64,000 bases of DNA, from NCBI GenBank assembly GCA_023450745.1, contig JAEXGR010000026.1:15511-79510 (forward strand). Reading direction: 5' to 3'. This DNA is from Synergistota bacterium (lineage in GTDB: Bacteria; Synergistota; Synergistia; Synergistales; Synergistaceae). The notes beneath the pieces are model-generated. The model had not been told where the DNA came from. It was given only the letters and a program-made list of their open reading frames with translations, and searched no databases. Made by a program: the position numbers and the translations under genes. This document shows, in pieces, positions 42,943 to 52,272 of the stretch; position 1 is the stretch's first letter; each line of letters opens with the position of its first letter.

Positions 42943-44550
42943 CTATGCGATCGCCTTCGCCACTATCCGCCGCGCCTCTTCGTTGATCGCGGCAAGATGC
43001 TCTTCGCTCTTAAAGCTCTCGGCGTAGATCTTATAGATGTCCTCCGTGCCGGAGGGGCGGGCGGCGAACCAGCCGTTTCCCGTCGCGACCTTGAGTCCGT
43101 CGATCGGCGCGCCGTTGCCGGGGGCGGCGGTGAGCTTCGCCGTGATCTTTTCGCCCGCCAGCGTCTTTGCCGTGACGTCGGCGGGAGAGAGCTTTTTGAG
43201 CTTCCCTTTCTCTTCGCGCGAGGCGGGGGCGTCTTTGCGCGAATAGTGCGGCGTGCCGAAGCGCGCCGTCATCGCGCGGTAGTGCTCGGAAGGGGATTTG
43301 CCGGTGACCGCCGTGATCTCCGCCGCGAGCAGGCTCATGATGAAGCCGTCCTTGTCGGTGCTCCAGGCCGTTCCGTCCTTGCGCAGGAAGGAGGCGCCGG
43401 CGCTCTCCTCGCCGCCGAAGGCGAGCTCGCCCGCAAGCAGCCCGTCGACGAACCATTTGAAGCCGACGGGGACCTCGTAGAGCCTGCGGCCAAGGGCTGA
43501 TGCCACGCGGTCGATCATCGAGCTGGAGACGAGCGTCTTGCCCGCCATCGACGCTGCGCGCCACAGCGGGCGGTGCGTGAAGAGGTACTCGATCGCGACG
43601 GCGAGGTAGGCGTTCGGCTGCATGAGGCCGTCCTTTGTGACGATGCCGTGGCGGTCGTAATCGGGGTCGTTTCCGAACGCGATATCGTATTTATCCTTGA
43701 GCGCGACGAGCTTTGCCATCGCCCACGGCGAGGAGCAGTCCATGCGCACCTTGCCGTCATGGTCGAGCGGCATGAAGGAGAAGGTCGGATCGACGGCTTT
43801 GTTTGTAACCTCAATGTCCAGGCCGTACCGTTCCGCGATCGGTTCCCAGAAGAAGATTCCCGAGCCGCCGAGCGGGTCGGCGCCTATCTTCAGGCCGGAG
43901 GCCGCGATCGCCGCCATATCGATGATCTCGCCGAGCTCCGACGTATATTGCGAGACATAATCGATGAAGCGCACGTTGGCGCGCGAGAGCGCCTCTTTAA
44001 AACCGACGCGTTTTACGCCGTTCAGTTTGTTTTCGATCAGTTCGTTGGCGCGCGCTTCGATCAGCTTCGTGATCTCCGTCCCCGCGGGGCCGCCGCTTGG
44101 GGGATTATATTTGAAACCGCCGTCCTGAGGGGGGTTGTGCGACGGCGTGATGACGACGCCGTCGGCCACGGGGGCGTCCTTCTGTCTGTTCCAGCCGAGT
44201 ATCGCGTGCGAGATCACCGGGGTCGGCGTGTAGGTGAAATTTTTCTGCAGGCGCAGCTCGACGCCGCCCGCCGCGAAGACCTCGACCGCCGTGCGCAGCG
44301 CCGCCTCCGAGAGCGCGTGGGTGTCCATCCCCATGAAGAGAGGCCCCGTGATCCGCCGCGTTTGCCGGTATTCGCAGATCGCCTGCGCGATGGCCGCGAT
44401 ATGGTCGTCGTTGAAGCTGTCCTTTACCGAGGAGCCGCGGTGGCCGGAGGTGCCAAAGGATACTCGCTGTCCCTTGTCGGTCATATCCGGGCGCTCGGTA
44501 TAGTAGGCTGTCATCAGCCTGGGAATATTTATTTCTGGACGTTCAGCCAT
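42943..44550 (-). CDS. pgm: Phosphoglucomutase (alpha-D-glucose specific)
   Basis: Interconverts glucose 1-phosphate and glucose 6-phosphate. The motifs of the phosphohexomutase family are present: SFGTSGHRGSS near the start, the phospho-serine loop VVITPSHNPPQDGGFKYNPPSGG, the metal loop FGNDPDYDRHGIV, the sugar loop FGGEESAGASFLRKDG and the C-terminal phosphate loop ARPSGTEDIYKIYAESF. The length (about 535) fits the bacterial Pgm branch. ATG at 44550 (MAERPEINIPRL) has AGGAGGGG upstream; 14 earlier codons are open but unsupported. The CYTH-like paralogue 2 follows five bases later. Confidence 0.94.
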   Translation of the reverse strand: MAERPEINIPRLMTAYYTERPDMTDKGQRVSFGTSGHRGSSVKDSFNDDHIAAIAQAICEYRQTRRITGPLFMGMDTHALSEAALRTAVEVFAAGGVELRLQKNFTYTPTPVISHAILGWNRQKDAPVADGVVITPSHNPPQDGGFKYNPPSGGPAGTEITKLIEARANELIENKLNGVKRVGFKEALSRANVRFIDYVSQYTSELGEIIDMAAIAASGLKIGADPLGGSGIFFWEPIAERYGLDIEVTNKAVDPTFSFMPLDHDGKVRMDCSSPWAMAKLVALKDKYDIAFGNDPDYDRHGIVTKDGLMQPNAYLAVAIEYLFTHRPLWRAASMAGKTLVSSSMIDRVASALGRRLYEVPVGFKWFVDGLLAGELAFGGEESAGASFLRKDGTAWSTDKDGFIMSLLAAEITAVTGKSPSEHYRAMTARFGTPHYSRKDAPASREEKGKLKKLSPADVTAKTLAGEKITAKLTAAPGNGAPIDGLKVATGNGWFAARPSGTEDIYKIYAESFKSEEHLAAINEEARRIVAKAIA

Positions 44551-44578
44551 AGCTGTTCCCCTCCTCTTGATATTAAGA

Positions 44579-44625
44579 AGCCGTGTTTTCACCCGTTATT
44601 ATATAACATCGGCGAAGACACGGCT
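44579..44625 (-). terminator. Terminator after the M20 amidohydrolase
   Basis: AGCCGTGTTTTC (44579-44590) pairs with GAAGACACGGCT (44614-44625) with one G-T pair, 38 bases after the stop codon. The exit is moderately T-rich. Confidence 0.65.
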
Positions 44626-44662
44626 CTGGTGTATTGGAGGGTGTTTTATTGAAAAGACGCTT

Positions 44663-45952
44663 TTATGAGTGGATATGTTCCACCATTTTCACGAAAAGCT
44701 CGACGGCGGGAGCGAGCACGCCCTCGTCAAAATCAAAGGCCTTGTCGTGAAAGCTGGCGGTGAAGTCGGCGCCGAGGCCGATATAACTGCCGACGCCGCC
44801 GTTTTTCTGGACGCGGCGCAGCATCTCCGAGGCGTCGTCGCTGCCGCCGACGCTGCCGACGTCATGGAACTCCGTAAACCAGGGGATCGTTCTCGCGCAT
44901 TGCATGGCGATCTCTATCGCCTTATCGTCCGAGGCGCCCGAAGAGGATTTCCCGATCAGGACGACCTCGCATGCCACCTCATAGGCCTCCGCCGCTCCTT
45001 TGACGACGGCGAGCATCTTTTTTTCGCCATATTCGGCGACGGTGTCGTTCTCCCCGCGCACCTCGACCTCCATGTAGGCGTCCGCCGCTATCGTGTTGCG
45101 CGAGCTCCCCGCGTGCATGACGCCGACGTTTTGATGGAACTCGCCCTGGCAGTGCGGCGGGATCGTGTGTATACCCAGCGCCGCGACGCAGGAGGCGAGC
45201 AGCGCGTTTTTGCCGTCGTTGGGATTGCCGCAGGGGTGCGCGGCCTTGCCTTTATAGATGACGTTGTACCTGCGGCTGTCGAGGAAATCCTTCGCGCCGC
45301 CGATGATGCCATGCGAGGGCAGCGGACGGCCGTCCAGCTGCGTGAGGCCGACGTGGCCGGCGAAGAAGTAGTCGACGTCGTCCAGGCAGCCGCGTTCTAC
45401 GATGCCGCGCGCGCCGCCGCCGCCCTCCTCCGCGGGCTGAAAGATCAGCTTGATCCGGCCGCGCAGAGAATCCTTTATCTTTATCAGCTCCTCCGCGACG
45501 ACCATTCCGATGGCGGTATGGCCGTCGTGGCCGCAGGCGTGGCACGAGCCTTCGTTTATCGAGACGTAACCTTCTTTTACCGGCCTGTGATCGGGGGAAT
45601 CCGTCTCGGAAAAGGGGAGCGCGTCAATGTCGAAGCGGAAGGCCGTTACCGGCCCTTCTCTGCCGGTGTCGATGATTCCCATCACGCCGGGCAGCCCGCA
45701 CATTTTTTCCACCAGCGCCGGCTCCGCGCCCTGCGCGACGGCGCGCCGCTTCTCCTCGGCGATCTTTTCTTCCGAGGGGTACTGGAACTGCATTCCTTTT
45801 ACGGAAAGGTCCTCGCCCATAACGACGGGAATGCCGAGCGTCATCAGGTGTCTTGTCACGATCGAGGCGGTGCGGTATTCTTTCCACATCGATTCGGCGT
45901 GTCTGTGAAAATCCCGGCGCAGCTCTATCAGTCTCTTTTCCATCTCTTCCAT
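44663..45952 (-). CDS. M20 amidohydrolase, AbgA/AbgB-like
   Basis: A 429-residue M20D-type metallopeptidase. Motifs: RRDFHRHAESMWKEYRT at the start, RFDIDALPF, EGSCHACGHDGHTAIGM (metal ligands), LIFQPAEEGGGGARGIVERG with the Cys/Glu pair, and GRPLPSHGIIGGAKDFLDS. The last leads into the lid domain, and GLGADFTASFHDKAFDFDEGVL comes near the end. The insert between residues 45 and 95 is typical of AbgA/AbgB p-aminobenzoyl-glutamate hydrolases. It lies 78 bp downstream of an AbgT-type transporter in the same direction, so it probably cleaves the amide imported by that transporter, yielding an amino acid such as glutamate. Confidence 0.85.
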   Translation of the reverse strand: MEEMEKRLIELRRDFHRHAESMWKEYRTASIVTRHLMTLGIPVVMGEDLSVKGMQFQYPSEEKIAEEKRRAVAQGAEPALVEKMCGLPGVMGIIDTGREGPVTAFRFDIDALPFSETDSPDHRPVKEGYVSINEGSCHACGHDGHTAIGMVVAEELIKIKDSLRGRIKLIFQPAEEGGGGARGIVERGCLDDVDYFFAGHVGLTQLDGRPLPSHGIIGGAKDFLDSRRYNVIYKGKAAHPCGNPNDGKNALLASCVAALGIHTIPPHCQGEFHQNVGVMHAGSSRNTIAADAYMEVEVRGENDTVAEYGEKKMLAVVKGAAEAYEVACEVVLIGKSSSGASDDKAIEIAMQCARTIPWFTEFHDVGSVGGSDDASEMLRRVQKNGGVGSYIGLGADFTASFHDKAFDFDEGVLAPAVELFVKMVEHIHS

Positions 45953-45982
45953 CTTTTCATCTCCTGTGCTTATCCATTATAC

Positions 45983-46009
45983 CCGCGGCATGGAGCGCCC
46001 ATGCCGCGG
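45983..46009 (-). terminator. Hairpin between abgT-like and M20 genes
   Basis: CCGCGGCAT (45983-45991) pairs with ATGCCGCGG (46001-46009). On the minus strand it follows the transporter stop and runs into TATAAT (45981-45976). It may be a partial terminator plus start of a separate promoter for the amidohydrolase. Confidence 0.6.
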
Positions 46010-46030
46010 AATTTTCGCCGGCCGCCGCGC

Positions 46031-47596
46031 TTACATATATATATTGGCGCCGGGGCCGAGCGGCAGGTCGAACGCATACCAGAATACGAGTAGCGCGATG
46101 AATCCGAGCATATAGGCGACGCTGAAGGGGATGGAGAGTGAAATCAGCGTGCCCACGCCGACCTTCTGGTTCTCGTTCGTGCGGTAGGCCTCCAACATGC
46201 CGAGTATTACCGGGACATAATAGTCGATGGGGGAGATGATGTTCGTGCAGGTGTCGCCGATCCTGTAGATGAGCTGCGTCATCGCGGGGGAAATGTTGAC
46301 CATCGCGAGCATCGGGACGAAGACGGGGCCGAGGATCAGCCACTTTGCCACGCCCGAAGTGATGAAGATGTTCACGCAGGTGCAGATCAGGATGAAGAGC
46401 AGGAAGAGCGGGATTCCGGAGATATCGGCCGCCTTAAGGACCTCCGCGCCCTTGACCGCGAGCACCGTCGGCAGCTGGCTTTCGTTGAAAAGCTCGATGA
46501 AGAAGGCCGCAGGCAGCGCCACGACGAGGAAGCTGAGGATGCCCTTGAGCGACTCCTGCATCATTCCCGGGATGTCGTTGATCGATTTTATCGTCTTGGC
46601 CGCGTAACCGTAGGAGATGCCGATCGTGCAGAAGAAGAAAAAGAGCAGCGCCACGACGTTGTTGAGCAGCGGCGAGCGAGGCACGAAGCCGCCGTCGGCG
46701 TTGCGGAGGAATGAACCCGCGGGCAGCGCCATCGCCACGAGGGCGACGATGAAGATGAGCGCCGCCGTGCCCGCCACACGCAGGCCTCTTGTCTCCTCGG
46801 CGGACAGCTGGTGCTTCGCGAGCTCAGAAGTGTCGATTTCGTCGATCCTGCCGCCGTGAAGATGCGGGATGAGGAAGTATTTGCAGACGATGACCGTGCA
46901 TATCGTCAGCACCACCGTGCCGGCGATGAGGAAGTACCAGTTCATCAGCGGAGATATCGGATAGTTGATGTTATTGCCGGTGCAGATCGACTCCGTGATC
47001 CCCGCCAGCAGCGCGTCGGTGCCCGCGATGAAGAAGTTGGCCGTATAGCCGCCGTTGGCCGCCGCGTAACCGGCGATGATGCCGACCCAGGGGTTCATGC
47101 CGATCGACTTGAGCATCGCCGCCGCCACCAGCGGCGTAAAGACGACGCCCGCGTCCGAGGCTAAGTTGGCGTTGATGCCGACGAAAGCCACGATGGCGAT
47201 GATCCACTGTACGGGCGCGCCCAGGATCATCTTTCTCATCGCCGCCGTGATGAAGCCCGACTTTTCCGCCAGACCGATGGCCATCATCATGATCAGCACG
47301 ATGCCGATGGGATAGAAGCCGCCGTACACCCCCGCGAAATTGCCGAAGTACTTGTTGAGGATCTCAATGCTCAGAAGACTTTTGACGGCGACGGTCTTCA
47401 TCGCCGGCGCGACGGTGGGGTCTTTGGACGCCGCGAGGTAGGTGACCGAGAAATTGGTTGCTGCGAGGATCGCGGAGAGCCCGACGACGAACACGATCAG
47501 GAAGGTGAAGATCCAAAACGGATGCGGGAGCTTGTTGCCCACCCGTTCGACGCCGCTGATAAAGCGTTCCATAAGACTCTTTTTGGTACCAGACAT
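46031..47596 (-). CDS. AbgT-family (p-aminobenzoyl-glutamate) transporter
   Basis: A 521-residue inner-membrane protein with about 11-13 hydrophobic segments. It begins MERFISGVERVGNKLPHPFWIFTFLIV, the standard AbgT start. GIVLIMMMAIGLAEKSGFITAAMRKMI, NLASDAGVVFTPLVAAAML, GYAAANGGYTANFFIAGTDALLAGITE, and near the end SGVAKWLILGPVFVPML and SPAMTQLIYRIGDTCTNIISPIDYYVPVIL are family signatures. These proteins import aminobenzoyl-glutamate using ion gradients, and some export sulfonamides. The neighbouring hydrolase supports a catabolic import role here. The start has AGGAGG. Confidence 0.93.
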   Translation of the reverse strand: MSGTKKSLMERFISGVERVGNKLPHPFWIFTFLIVFVVGLSAILAATNFSVTYLAASKDPTVAPAMKTVAVKSLLSIEILNKYFGNFAGVYGGFYPIGIVLIMMMAIGLAEKSGFITAAMRKMILGAPVQWIIAIVAFVGINANLASDAGVVFTPLVAAAMLKSIGMNPWVGIIAGYAAANGGYTANFFIAGTDALLAGITESICTGNNINYPISPLMNWYFLIAGTVVLTICTVIVCKYFLIPHLHGGRIDEIDTSELAKHQLSAEETRGLRVAGTAALIFIVALVAMALPAGSFLRNADGGFVPRSPLLNNVVALLFFFFCTIGISYGYAAKTIKSINDIPGMMQESLKGILSFLVVALPAAFFIELFNESQLPTVLAVKGAEVLKAADISGIPLFLLFILICTCVNIFITSGVAKWLILGPVFVPMLAMVNISPAMTQLIYRIGDTCTNIISPIDYYVPVILGMLEAYRTNENQKVGVGTLISLSIPFSVAYMLGFIALLVFWYAFDLPLGPGANIYM

Positions 47597-48039
47597 ACAG
47601 TATTGCCTCCTTACAAATTATCGCCGGAAGATATCAGTCCGGCATTTTAATGAATATAACGGTGCCGCACATATTGGGCCTGCCCGCTTTTGCCGATAGG
47701 CCCGTAATGTACAAATATAGGTTATCTGAATATAGGATGTATGTGCTATAACGGAAATTGTGAAAGACGATTAACGTTTTTTACTAACGCTTTGTCGCGG
47801 GCCGCGGTCTTTCGCCGGCGAGGCGGCGGCCGCAAGGCGGCGTTTGCCCGCGTGAGAAGCCGCGCCTCCGCCTGTGATGATGAAGGCGCGGATAAGTCTT
47901 TAAAGCGCGGCGTCGTGTAGTGCAAAGCATGACAATTTTCTTAGCGTTTTTCCCTATTGAGGCAGAAGGACCTTTTCGTGTACCTTTTCACATAAAGATT
48001 GGCCGCAGCAAATTTATAAAATATTGAGGGAGGAAGAAC
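47597..48039. other. Divergent gap between abgT-like and betaine reductase genes
   Basis: No gene is visible in 443 bp. The middle is very GC-rich and can form a large hairpin closed by CGCGGGC (47796-47802) and GCCCGCG (47846-47852). The last 100 bases before the reductase are AT-rich and should hold its promoter, ending with the ribosome-binding site GAGGGAGGAAG. I did not find a glycine riboswitch-like pattern. Confidence 0.4.
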
Positions 48040-49347
48040 ATGAGACTAGAAATTGGCAAGTTTAAAGTCAAAGATATCGTCTTTGGCGATAAAACGGCTT
48101 ATTGCAACGGCGTTCTCACGGTGGACCGGGAGGATGCGCTGAAGGTCGTCCGCGAAGACAAACATATTACGGACGCGGAGCTGAAGGTCGTCCATCCCGG
48201 CGACATGGTCAGGCTGTGCCCCGTAAAGGATTCGATAGAGTTCCGCTGCAAAGTGGAGGGCGGCGAGGGGGCCTATCCCGGAGTGACCTCTCCGCTCGGC
48301 CAGGCCGGAATGGGCCGGACGCATGTCCTTGACGGCGTAACGCTTCTTTCGGTGGGCAAACATTGGGGCGGTTTCCAGGACGGTCTGATCGATATGGGCG
48401 GCCCCTACCAGCACTACACGATCTGGGGCGATATGCCGAACCTGGTTCTCATCGCCGACACTGACGAGCTTGACGAACAGCGCGAACAGCAGAAGAAGAA
48501 CCACGCGATCCGCTGGGCGGGGCTGCGCCTTGCCGAGCATCTCGCGCAGTGCGTGCGCGGGATGGAACCGGAGGAGCTGGACGTTTACGAGCTGCCGCCG
48601 CTTGCGGAGCGCGGCGAAGAGGTGAAAAAACTTCCCGGCGTCGTCTATGTGCTCCAGCCGCAGACCCAGATGGAGGCTCTTGGCTACAACACGCTCGTAT
48701 ATGGCTGGGACGGCAACAGAATGCTCCCCACCTTTATGCACCCCAATGAATTTCTTGACGGCTGCCTCGTTTCCGGCAGCTTCATGCCCAGCTCGTCGAA
48801 GATTTCGACTTATGAGTTCTCGACAAACCCGATGATCAAACGCCTCTATGCCCAGCATGGCAAGACGATCAACTTCCTCGGCGTCATCCTCTCCACGCTG
48901 AACCCGAAGATGGAAGAGAAACAGCGCTGCGTACAGATCGCGGGGCAGATCGCCGTCGCCGTCGGCGCGAAGGGCGCCGTCGTCGCCGAAGAGGGCTACG
49001 GCAACCCAGACGTCGACTATACGGCGATGCTTGTCGAGCTTGAGAGGCTCGGCATCAAAACAATCGGCCTCTCTGACGAGGCCACCGGCAGAGACGGCGC
49101 TTCGCAGCCGCTCGTGTCGATGAATCCCGCCACCGACGCGCTTGTCACGACCGGAAACGTCTCCCAGTTCTACGAGATGCCCGCGCTTGAGGTCATCGGG
49201 GAACTCGAGGCGCTCGCGCGCGACGGCAACTCCGGCGGCTGGGAAGGCTGCATCAATCCGGACGGCAGCTGTGTGATGGAAAACAACGGCATGTTCTGCG
49301 CGAACCACATCAGCGGCTATTCACGCAGAAGCTGCGCTGATTTCTAA
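48040..49347 (+). CDS. grdI: Betaine/sarcosine-type reductase component B, alpha/beta proprotein (GrdI/GrdG family)
   Basis: A 435-residue substrate-binding part of the Stickland reductase complex. Characteristic stretches: KFKVKDIVFGDKTAYCNGVLTVD, HPGDMVRLCPVKDSIEFRCKVEG, AYPGVTSPLGQAGMGRTHVLDGV, and near the end GIKTIGLSDEATGRDGASQPLV and DGSCVMENNGMFCANHISG. In the related GrdE the chain is cut into two subunits with a pyruvoyl group; I could not place that site here. The next gene is the selenocysteine subunit and the one after is a BCCT importer. Betaine is therefore the likeliest substrate (reduced to trimethylamine and acetyl phosphate); sarcosine remains possible. GrdA, GrdC and GrdD are not in the window. 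Confidence 0.9.
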   Translation: MRLEIGKFKVKDIVFGDKTAYCNGVLTVDREDALKVVREDKHITDAELKVVHPGDMVRLCPVKDSIEFRCKVEGGEGAYPGVTSPLGQAGMGRTHVLDGVTLLSVGKHWGGFQDGLIDMGGPYQHYTIWGDMPNLVLIADTDELDEQREQQKKNHAIRWAGLRLAEHLAQCVRGMEPEELDVYELPPLAERGEEVKKLPGVVYVLQPQTQMEALGYNTLVYGWDGNRMLPTFMHPNEFLDGCLVSGSFMPSSSKISTYEFSTNPMIKRLYAQHGKTINFLGVILSTLNPKMEEKQRCVQIAGQIAVAVGAKGAVVAEEGYGNPDVDYTAMLVELERLGIKTIGLSDEATGRDGASQPLVSMNPATDALVTTGNVSQFYEMPALEVIGELEALARDGNSGGWEGCINPDGSCVMENNGMFCANHISGYSRRSCADF

Positions 49348-49361
49348 GGGAGGCTAAATAG

Positions 49362-50672
49362 ATGAAAGCCATACATTACATAAACCAGTTCTTTGGACAG
49401 GTCGGCGGCGAGGACGCGGCGGACAGCAAGCCGATCTTCCACGACGGCCTCATCGGCTGCTCGCTGATGCTCAATCAGATGATGCCGAACGTCGAAGTGA
49501 CGAACACCTTCGTCTGCGGCGACAACTACATCACGAACCATACGGACGAGGCGCTCGCGGAGATATTCGCCTGGCTCGACACCAAACAGTTCGACATCTT
49601 TTTCGCCGGTCCCGCGTTCATGGCTGGCCGTTACGGCGTGGGCTGCGGCCTCGTCTGCAAGGCGGTCGCGGAGCGCTACAATGTTCCCGTCATTACCTCG
49701 ATGAACGAGGAAAACCCCGGCGTCGCCGAGTATAAGGGCGACTGCGTGATCTTCCGGGGCGGACGCAAGGCGACCTTCATGAAGGACGACCTGACACTAA
49801 TGGCCAAGTACGCCGAAAAGATCGCCAAGGGCGAAACGCTGCTTCCCGCCGCCGAAGAGGGATATTTCCCGCGCGGCATTCGCAGCGAGATTCCCGCTCC
49901 CGGCGGCGTGATGGCGGCGGACCGCGTCATCGACATGCTGCTCAAGAAACTGGGCGGCGAGCCGTTCCAGACGGAGCTTGTCATTCCGAAGACCGACAAG
50001 ATCCCGCCCGCGCCCGCGGTGAAGGACCTCAGCAAGTGCACGATCGCGCTCGTCTCCTCCAGCGGCGTCGTGCCCTCGGACAACCCCGACCGCATACAGA
50101 GCGCCTCCGCCCAGAAGTGGGGCAAATACAACATCGCCGGCAAAGACTGCCTGCCGGCCGGCGAGTACAAGACGATTCACGCCGGCTTTGACCCGGAGGC
50201 GATGTGCGCCGTTCCCGACCGCGGCATCCCCGTCGACGCGATGCGCGCCTATGAGAAAGAGGGCAAATTCGCGAAGCTCCACGACTACTTCTACGTGACG
50301 GTCGGCACCGGCACGACGCAGAACTACGCGGCGAAGTTTGGCAAGGAAATCGCCGCCGAGCTGAAACAGGCGAAGGTTGACGCCGTGGTCCTCACCGCTA
50401 CCTGAGGCACCTGTACTCGTTGCGGTGCAACGATGGCCAAAGAAATAGAACGCGCCGGTTTCCCCGTAGTCGTCATGTGCAACCTGATCGACGTCGCGAA
50501 GACGGTCGGTTCAAACAGAATCGTCCCGACAGTTTCGGTCCCCTATCCCCTCGGCGATCCCACCCTCTCCAAAGATGAAGAATGGGCGCTCCGCTATCAC
50601 AGGGTCGGCGTAGCGCTTGATTCGCTCGCCAAAGAAATAGAAGCCCCTGAGGTATTTAAAGTAAGCATCTAA
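49362..50672 (+). CDS. grdH: Betaine/sarcosine-type reductase component B, selenocysteine gamma subunit (GrdH/GrdF family)
   Basis: The frame from 49362 meets UGA at 50403-50405 and continues in the same frame to TAA at 50672. Residue 348 is therefore selenocysteine and the protein has 436 residues. The context is VVLTAT-U-GTCTRCGATMAKEIE: the U-x-x-C-x-x-C centre of GrdB/GrdF/GrdH. The text after the UGA (GFPVVVMCNLIDVAKTVGSNRIVP, then PYPLGDP) is the conserved C-terminus of the family. The N-terminus KAIHYINQFFGQVGGEDAADSKP also matches. A hairpin directly after the UGA could serve as SECIS element. Annotated naively this gene breaks into a 347-residue protein and a separate 79-residue frame. 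The selenocysteine attacks the substrate's C-N bond and passes the carboxymethyl group to GrdA. Confidence 0.95.
50403..50438 (+). promoter_or_regulatory. UGA selenocysteine codon and candidate bacterial SECIS hairpin
   Basis: The UGA (50403-50405) is followed 12 bases later by a perfect stem CGTTGC (50418-50423) / GCAACG (50427-50432) with loop GGU. The base may extend with GGC (50406-50408) and GCC (50436-50438). Bacterial SECIS elements sit immediately behind the UGA and present a short apical loop containing G and U, so position and shape fit SelB recognition. Confidence 0.75.
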
Positions 50673-50683
50673 TATAAATAACA

Positions 50684-50727
50684 GCCGGAAGAAGGGCGAA
50701 GCGTTATCGTTCCGCTTTTCTTCCGGC
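50684..50727 (+). terminator. Terminator-like hairpin between grdH and the BCCT gene
   Basis: GCCGGAAGAA (50684-50693) pairs with TTCTTCCGGC (50718-50727). It has no long T-run after it, so read-through into the transporter gene 30 bases later is plausible. Confidence 0.65.
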
Positions 50728-50757
50728 CTGACTGTTGCGAAAGGAAATCTTCCCGCT

Positions 50758-52266
50758 ATGACTGAAAATAATAGCTCGTCCAAGAGCAATACCGTCTATA
50801 TCGTTTCGATCGCCATCACCCTGGCGGTCGTCCTTTGGGGATTAGTTTCGCCGCAAAGTTTCGGCGATTTCGCAAAAGCCCTCAACGGCGGCCTCACAAA
50901 ATATTATGGCTGGGGCTACATGCTGACGATGAATATATTCGTCATTTTCTGCATCGCCATTGCCTGCAGCCGTTTCGGCAGCGTCAGGCTGGGCCCGGAG
51001 GAGTCACGTCCGGAATACAGCAACATGTCATGGTTCGCGATGCTTTTTTCCGCCGGCATGGGCGTGGGACTAGTCTTCTACGGGGCGGCGGAGCCGCTCT
51101 TCCACTTCGGTTCGACCCCCTTCGGCGCCGAGCCCGGCTCCGTGCAGGCGGCGAGAGACGCGATGCAGATATCGTTCTTCCATTGGGGGCTGCATCCGTG
51201 GGCGGGGTATTCCGTCATCGCGATGCCGCTCGCCTATTATCAGTTCCGTCATAATACTCCGGGATTGATCAGTTCCATCTTCATTCCGCTCGTCGGCGAG
51301 GAAAAGGTCCGCGGAGCCTTCGGGAAAACCGTCGATGTTCTCGCGATATTCGCCACGCTGGCGGGGATTACGACGTCGCTGGGGCTGGGCACGCTGCAGC
51401 TTAACAGCGGCCTGAACGCCATCTTCAATATCCCCAAAGAGACCTTGATTCAGGTGATCATCATCGCCTTTCTCGCGGTGCTTTATACCGGCTCGGCGGC
51501 GCTGGGCATAGAGAAAGGGATCAAAATAGTGGCGGACTTCAACCTCTGGATCTGCCTGCTGCTGATGGCGTCGCTCTTTGTCGTCGGACCGACGCTTCCC
51601 ATCGTAAACTCCCTTATGACCGGTATCGGCGACTTCCTCAGCGGCCTTGTCAGCGAGAGCTTTACCCTCGCGCCCTATGGCGGCGAGTATCAGTCTTTCC
51701 TTGACAGCTGGACCCTCTACTATTGGGCCTGGTGGATTGCCTGGGCGCCCTTTGTCGGCTCTTTTGTGGCGAGAATATCCCGCGGCCGTACCGTCAGAGA
51801 GTTTGTCGCCGGCGTGCTTGTCGTACCGGCTCTCGGCAGCTTCACTTGGTTTGCCATCTTCGGCACCTCGGCGCTGCACCTTGAACTCGTCGATAAGATC
51901 GCCGTCTCCGCAAACGTCCTCAAGGACGTCTCGGTGGGGATCTTCGAGATGTACAGCCATTATCCGCTGGGGCAGCTGATGTCGGCCGTCATGCTTGTGC
52001 TGATCGTCACCTTCTTCGTCACCTCGGCGAACTCGGCCACCTTCGTGCTTGCCATGTACTCCACCGGCGGCGACCTTAACCCGCCTAAAAACAAGATGGT
52101 CGTCTGGGGCGTCCTTATGGGCGCGCTTGCCGTGGTCCTGCTTCTCACCGGCGGCCTCCAGAACCTTCAGACCATTTCGCTGGCGGCGGCGATGCCCTTC
52201 TCTCTGATCATGCTGTGCGCCTGCTGGTCGTTCGTCAAGGCGCTGATAAAGGGAGAAAAAGGGTAG
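50758..52266 (+). CDS. BCCT-family betaine/choline/carnitine transporter
   Basis: A 502-residue membrane protein with about 12 hydrophobic segments. Signatures: FSAGMGVGLVFYGAAEPLFHF (glycine-rich helix 3 with the conserved E), and the tryptophan box in WTLYYWAWWIAWAPFVGSFVARISRGRTVREF (helix 8, around residue 325). Such proteins import quaternary amines coupled to sodium or protons. The missing long C-terminal tail makes osmoregulation unlikely. It lies directly after the betaine reductase genes, which suggests uptake of betaine as a fermentable electron acceptor. Confidence 0.93.
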   Translation: MTENNSSSKSNTVYIVSIAITLAVVLWGLVSPQSFGDFAKALNGGLTKYYGWGYMLTMNIFVIFCIAIACSRFGSVRLGPEESRPEYSNMSWFAMLFSAGMGVGLVFYGAAEPLFHFGSTPFGAEPGSVQAARDAMQISFFHWGLHPWAGYSVIAMPLAYYQFRHNTPGLISSIFIPLVGEEKVRGAFGKTVDVLAIFATLAGITTSLGLGTLQLNSGLNAIFNIPKETLIQVIIIAFLAVLYTGSAALGIEKGIKIVADFNLWICLLLMASLFVVGPTLPIVNSLMTGIGDFLSGLVSESFTLAPYGGEYQSFLDSWTLYYWAWWIAWAPFVGSFVARISRGRTVREFVAGVLVVPALGSFTWFAIFGTSALHLELVDKIAVSANVLKDVSVGIFEMYSHYPLGQLMSAVMLVLIVTFFVTSANSATFVLAMYSTGGDLNPPKNKMVVWGVLMGALAVVLLLTGGLQNLQTISLAAAMPFSLIMLCACWSFVKALIKGEKG

Positions 52267-52272
52267 GCTGAG

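Noticed and set aside
49072..49110. Loss of the pyruvoyl-forming Cys in the GrdI-type protein (SDEATGRDG)
   Set aside because: I am not sure that this position is the cleavage site in betaine/sarcosine-type members; the Ala may be normal for them.
50433..50672. A separate 79-residue gene after the reductase gamma subunit
   Set aside because: It is in the same frame as the upstream gene, has no ribosome-binding site and encodes the conserved C-terminus; UGA read-through as selenocysteine explains it.
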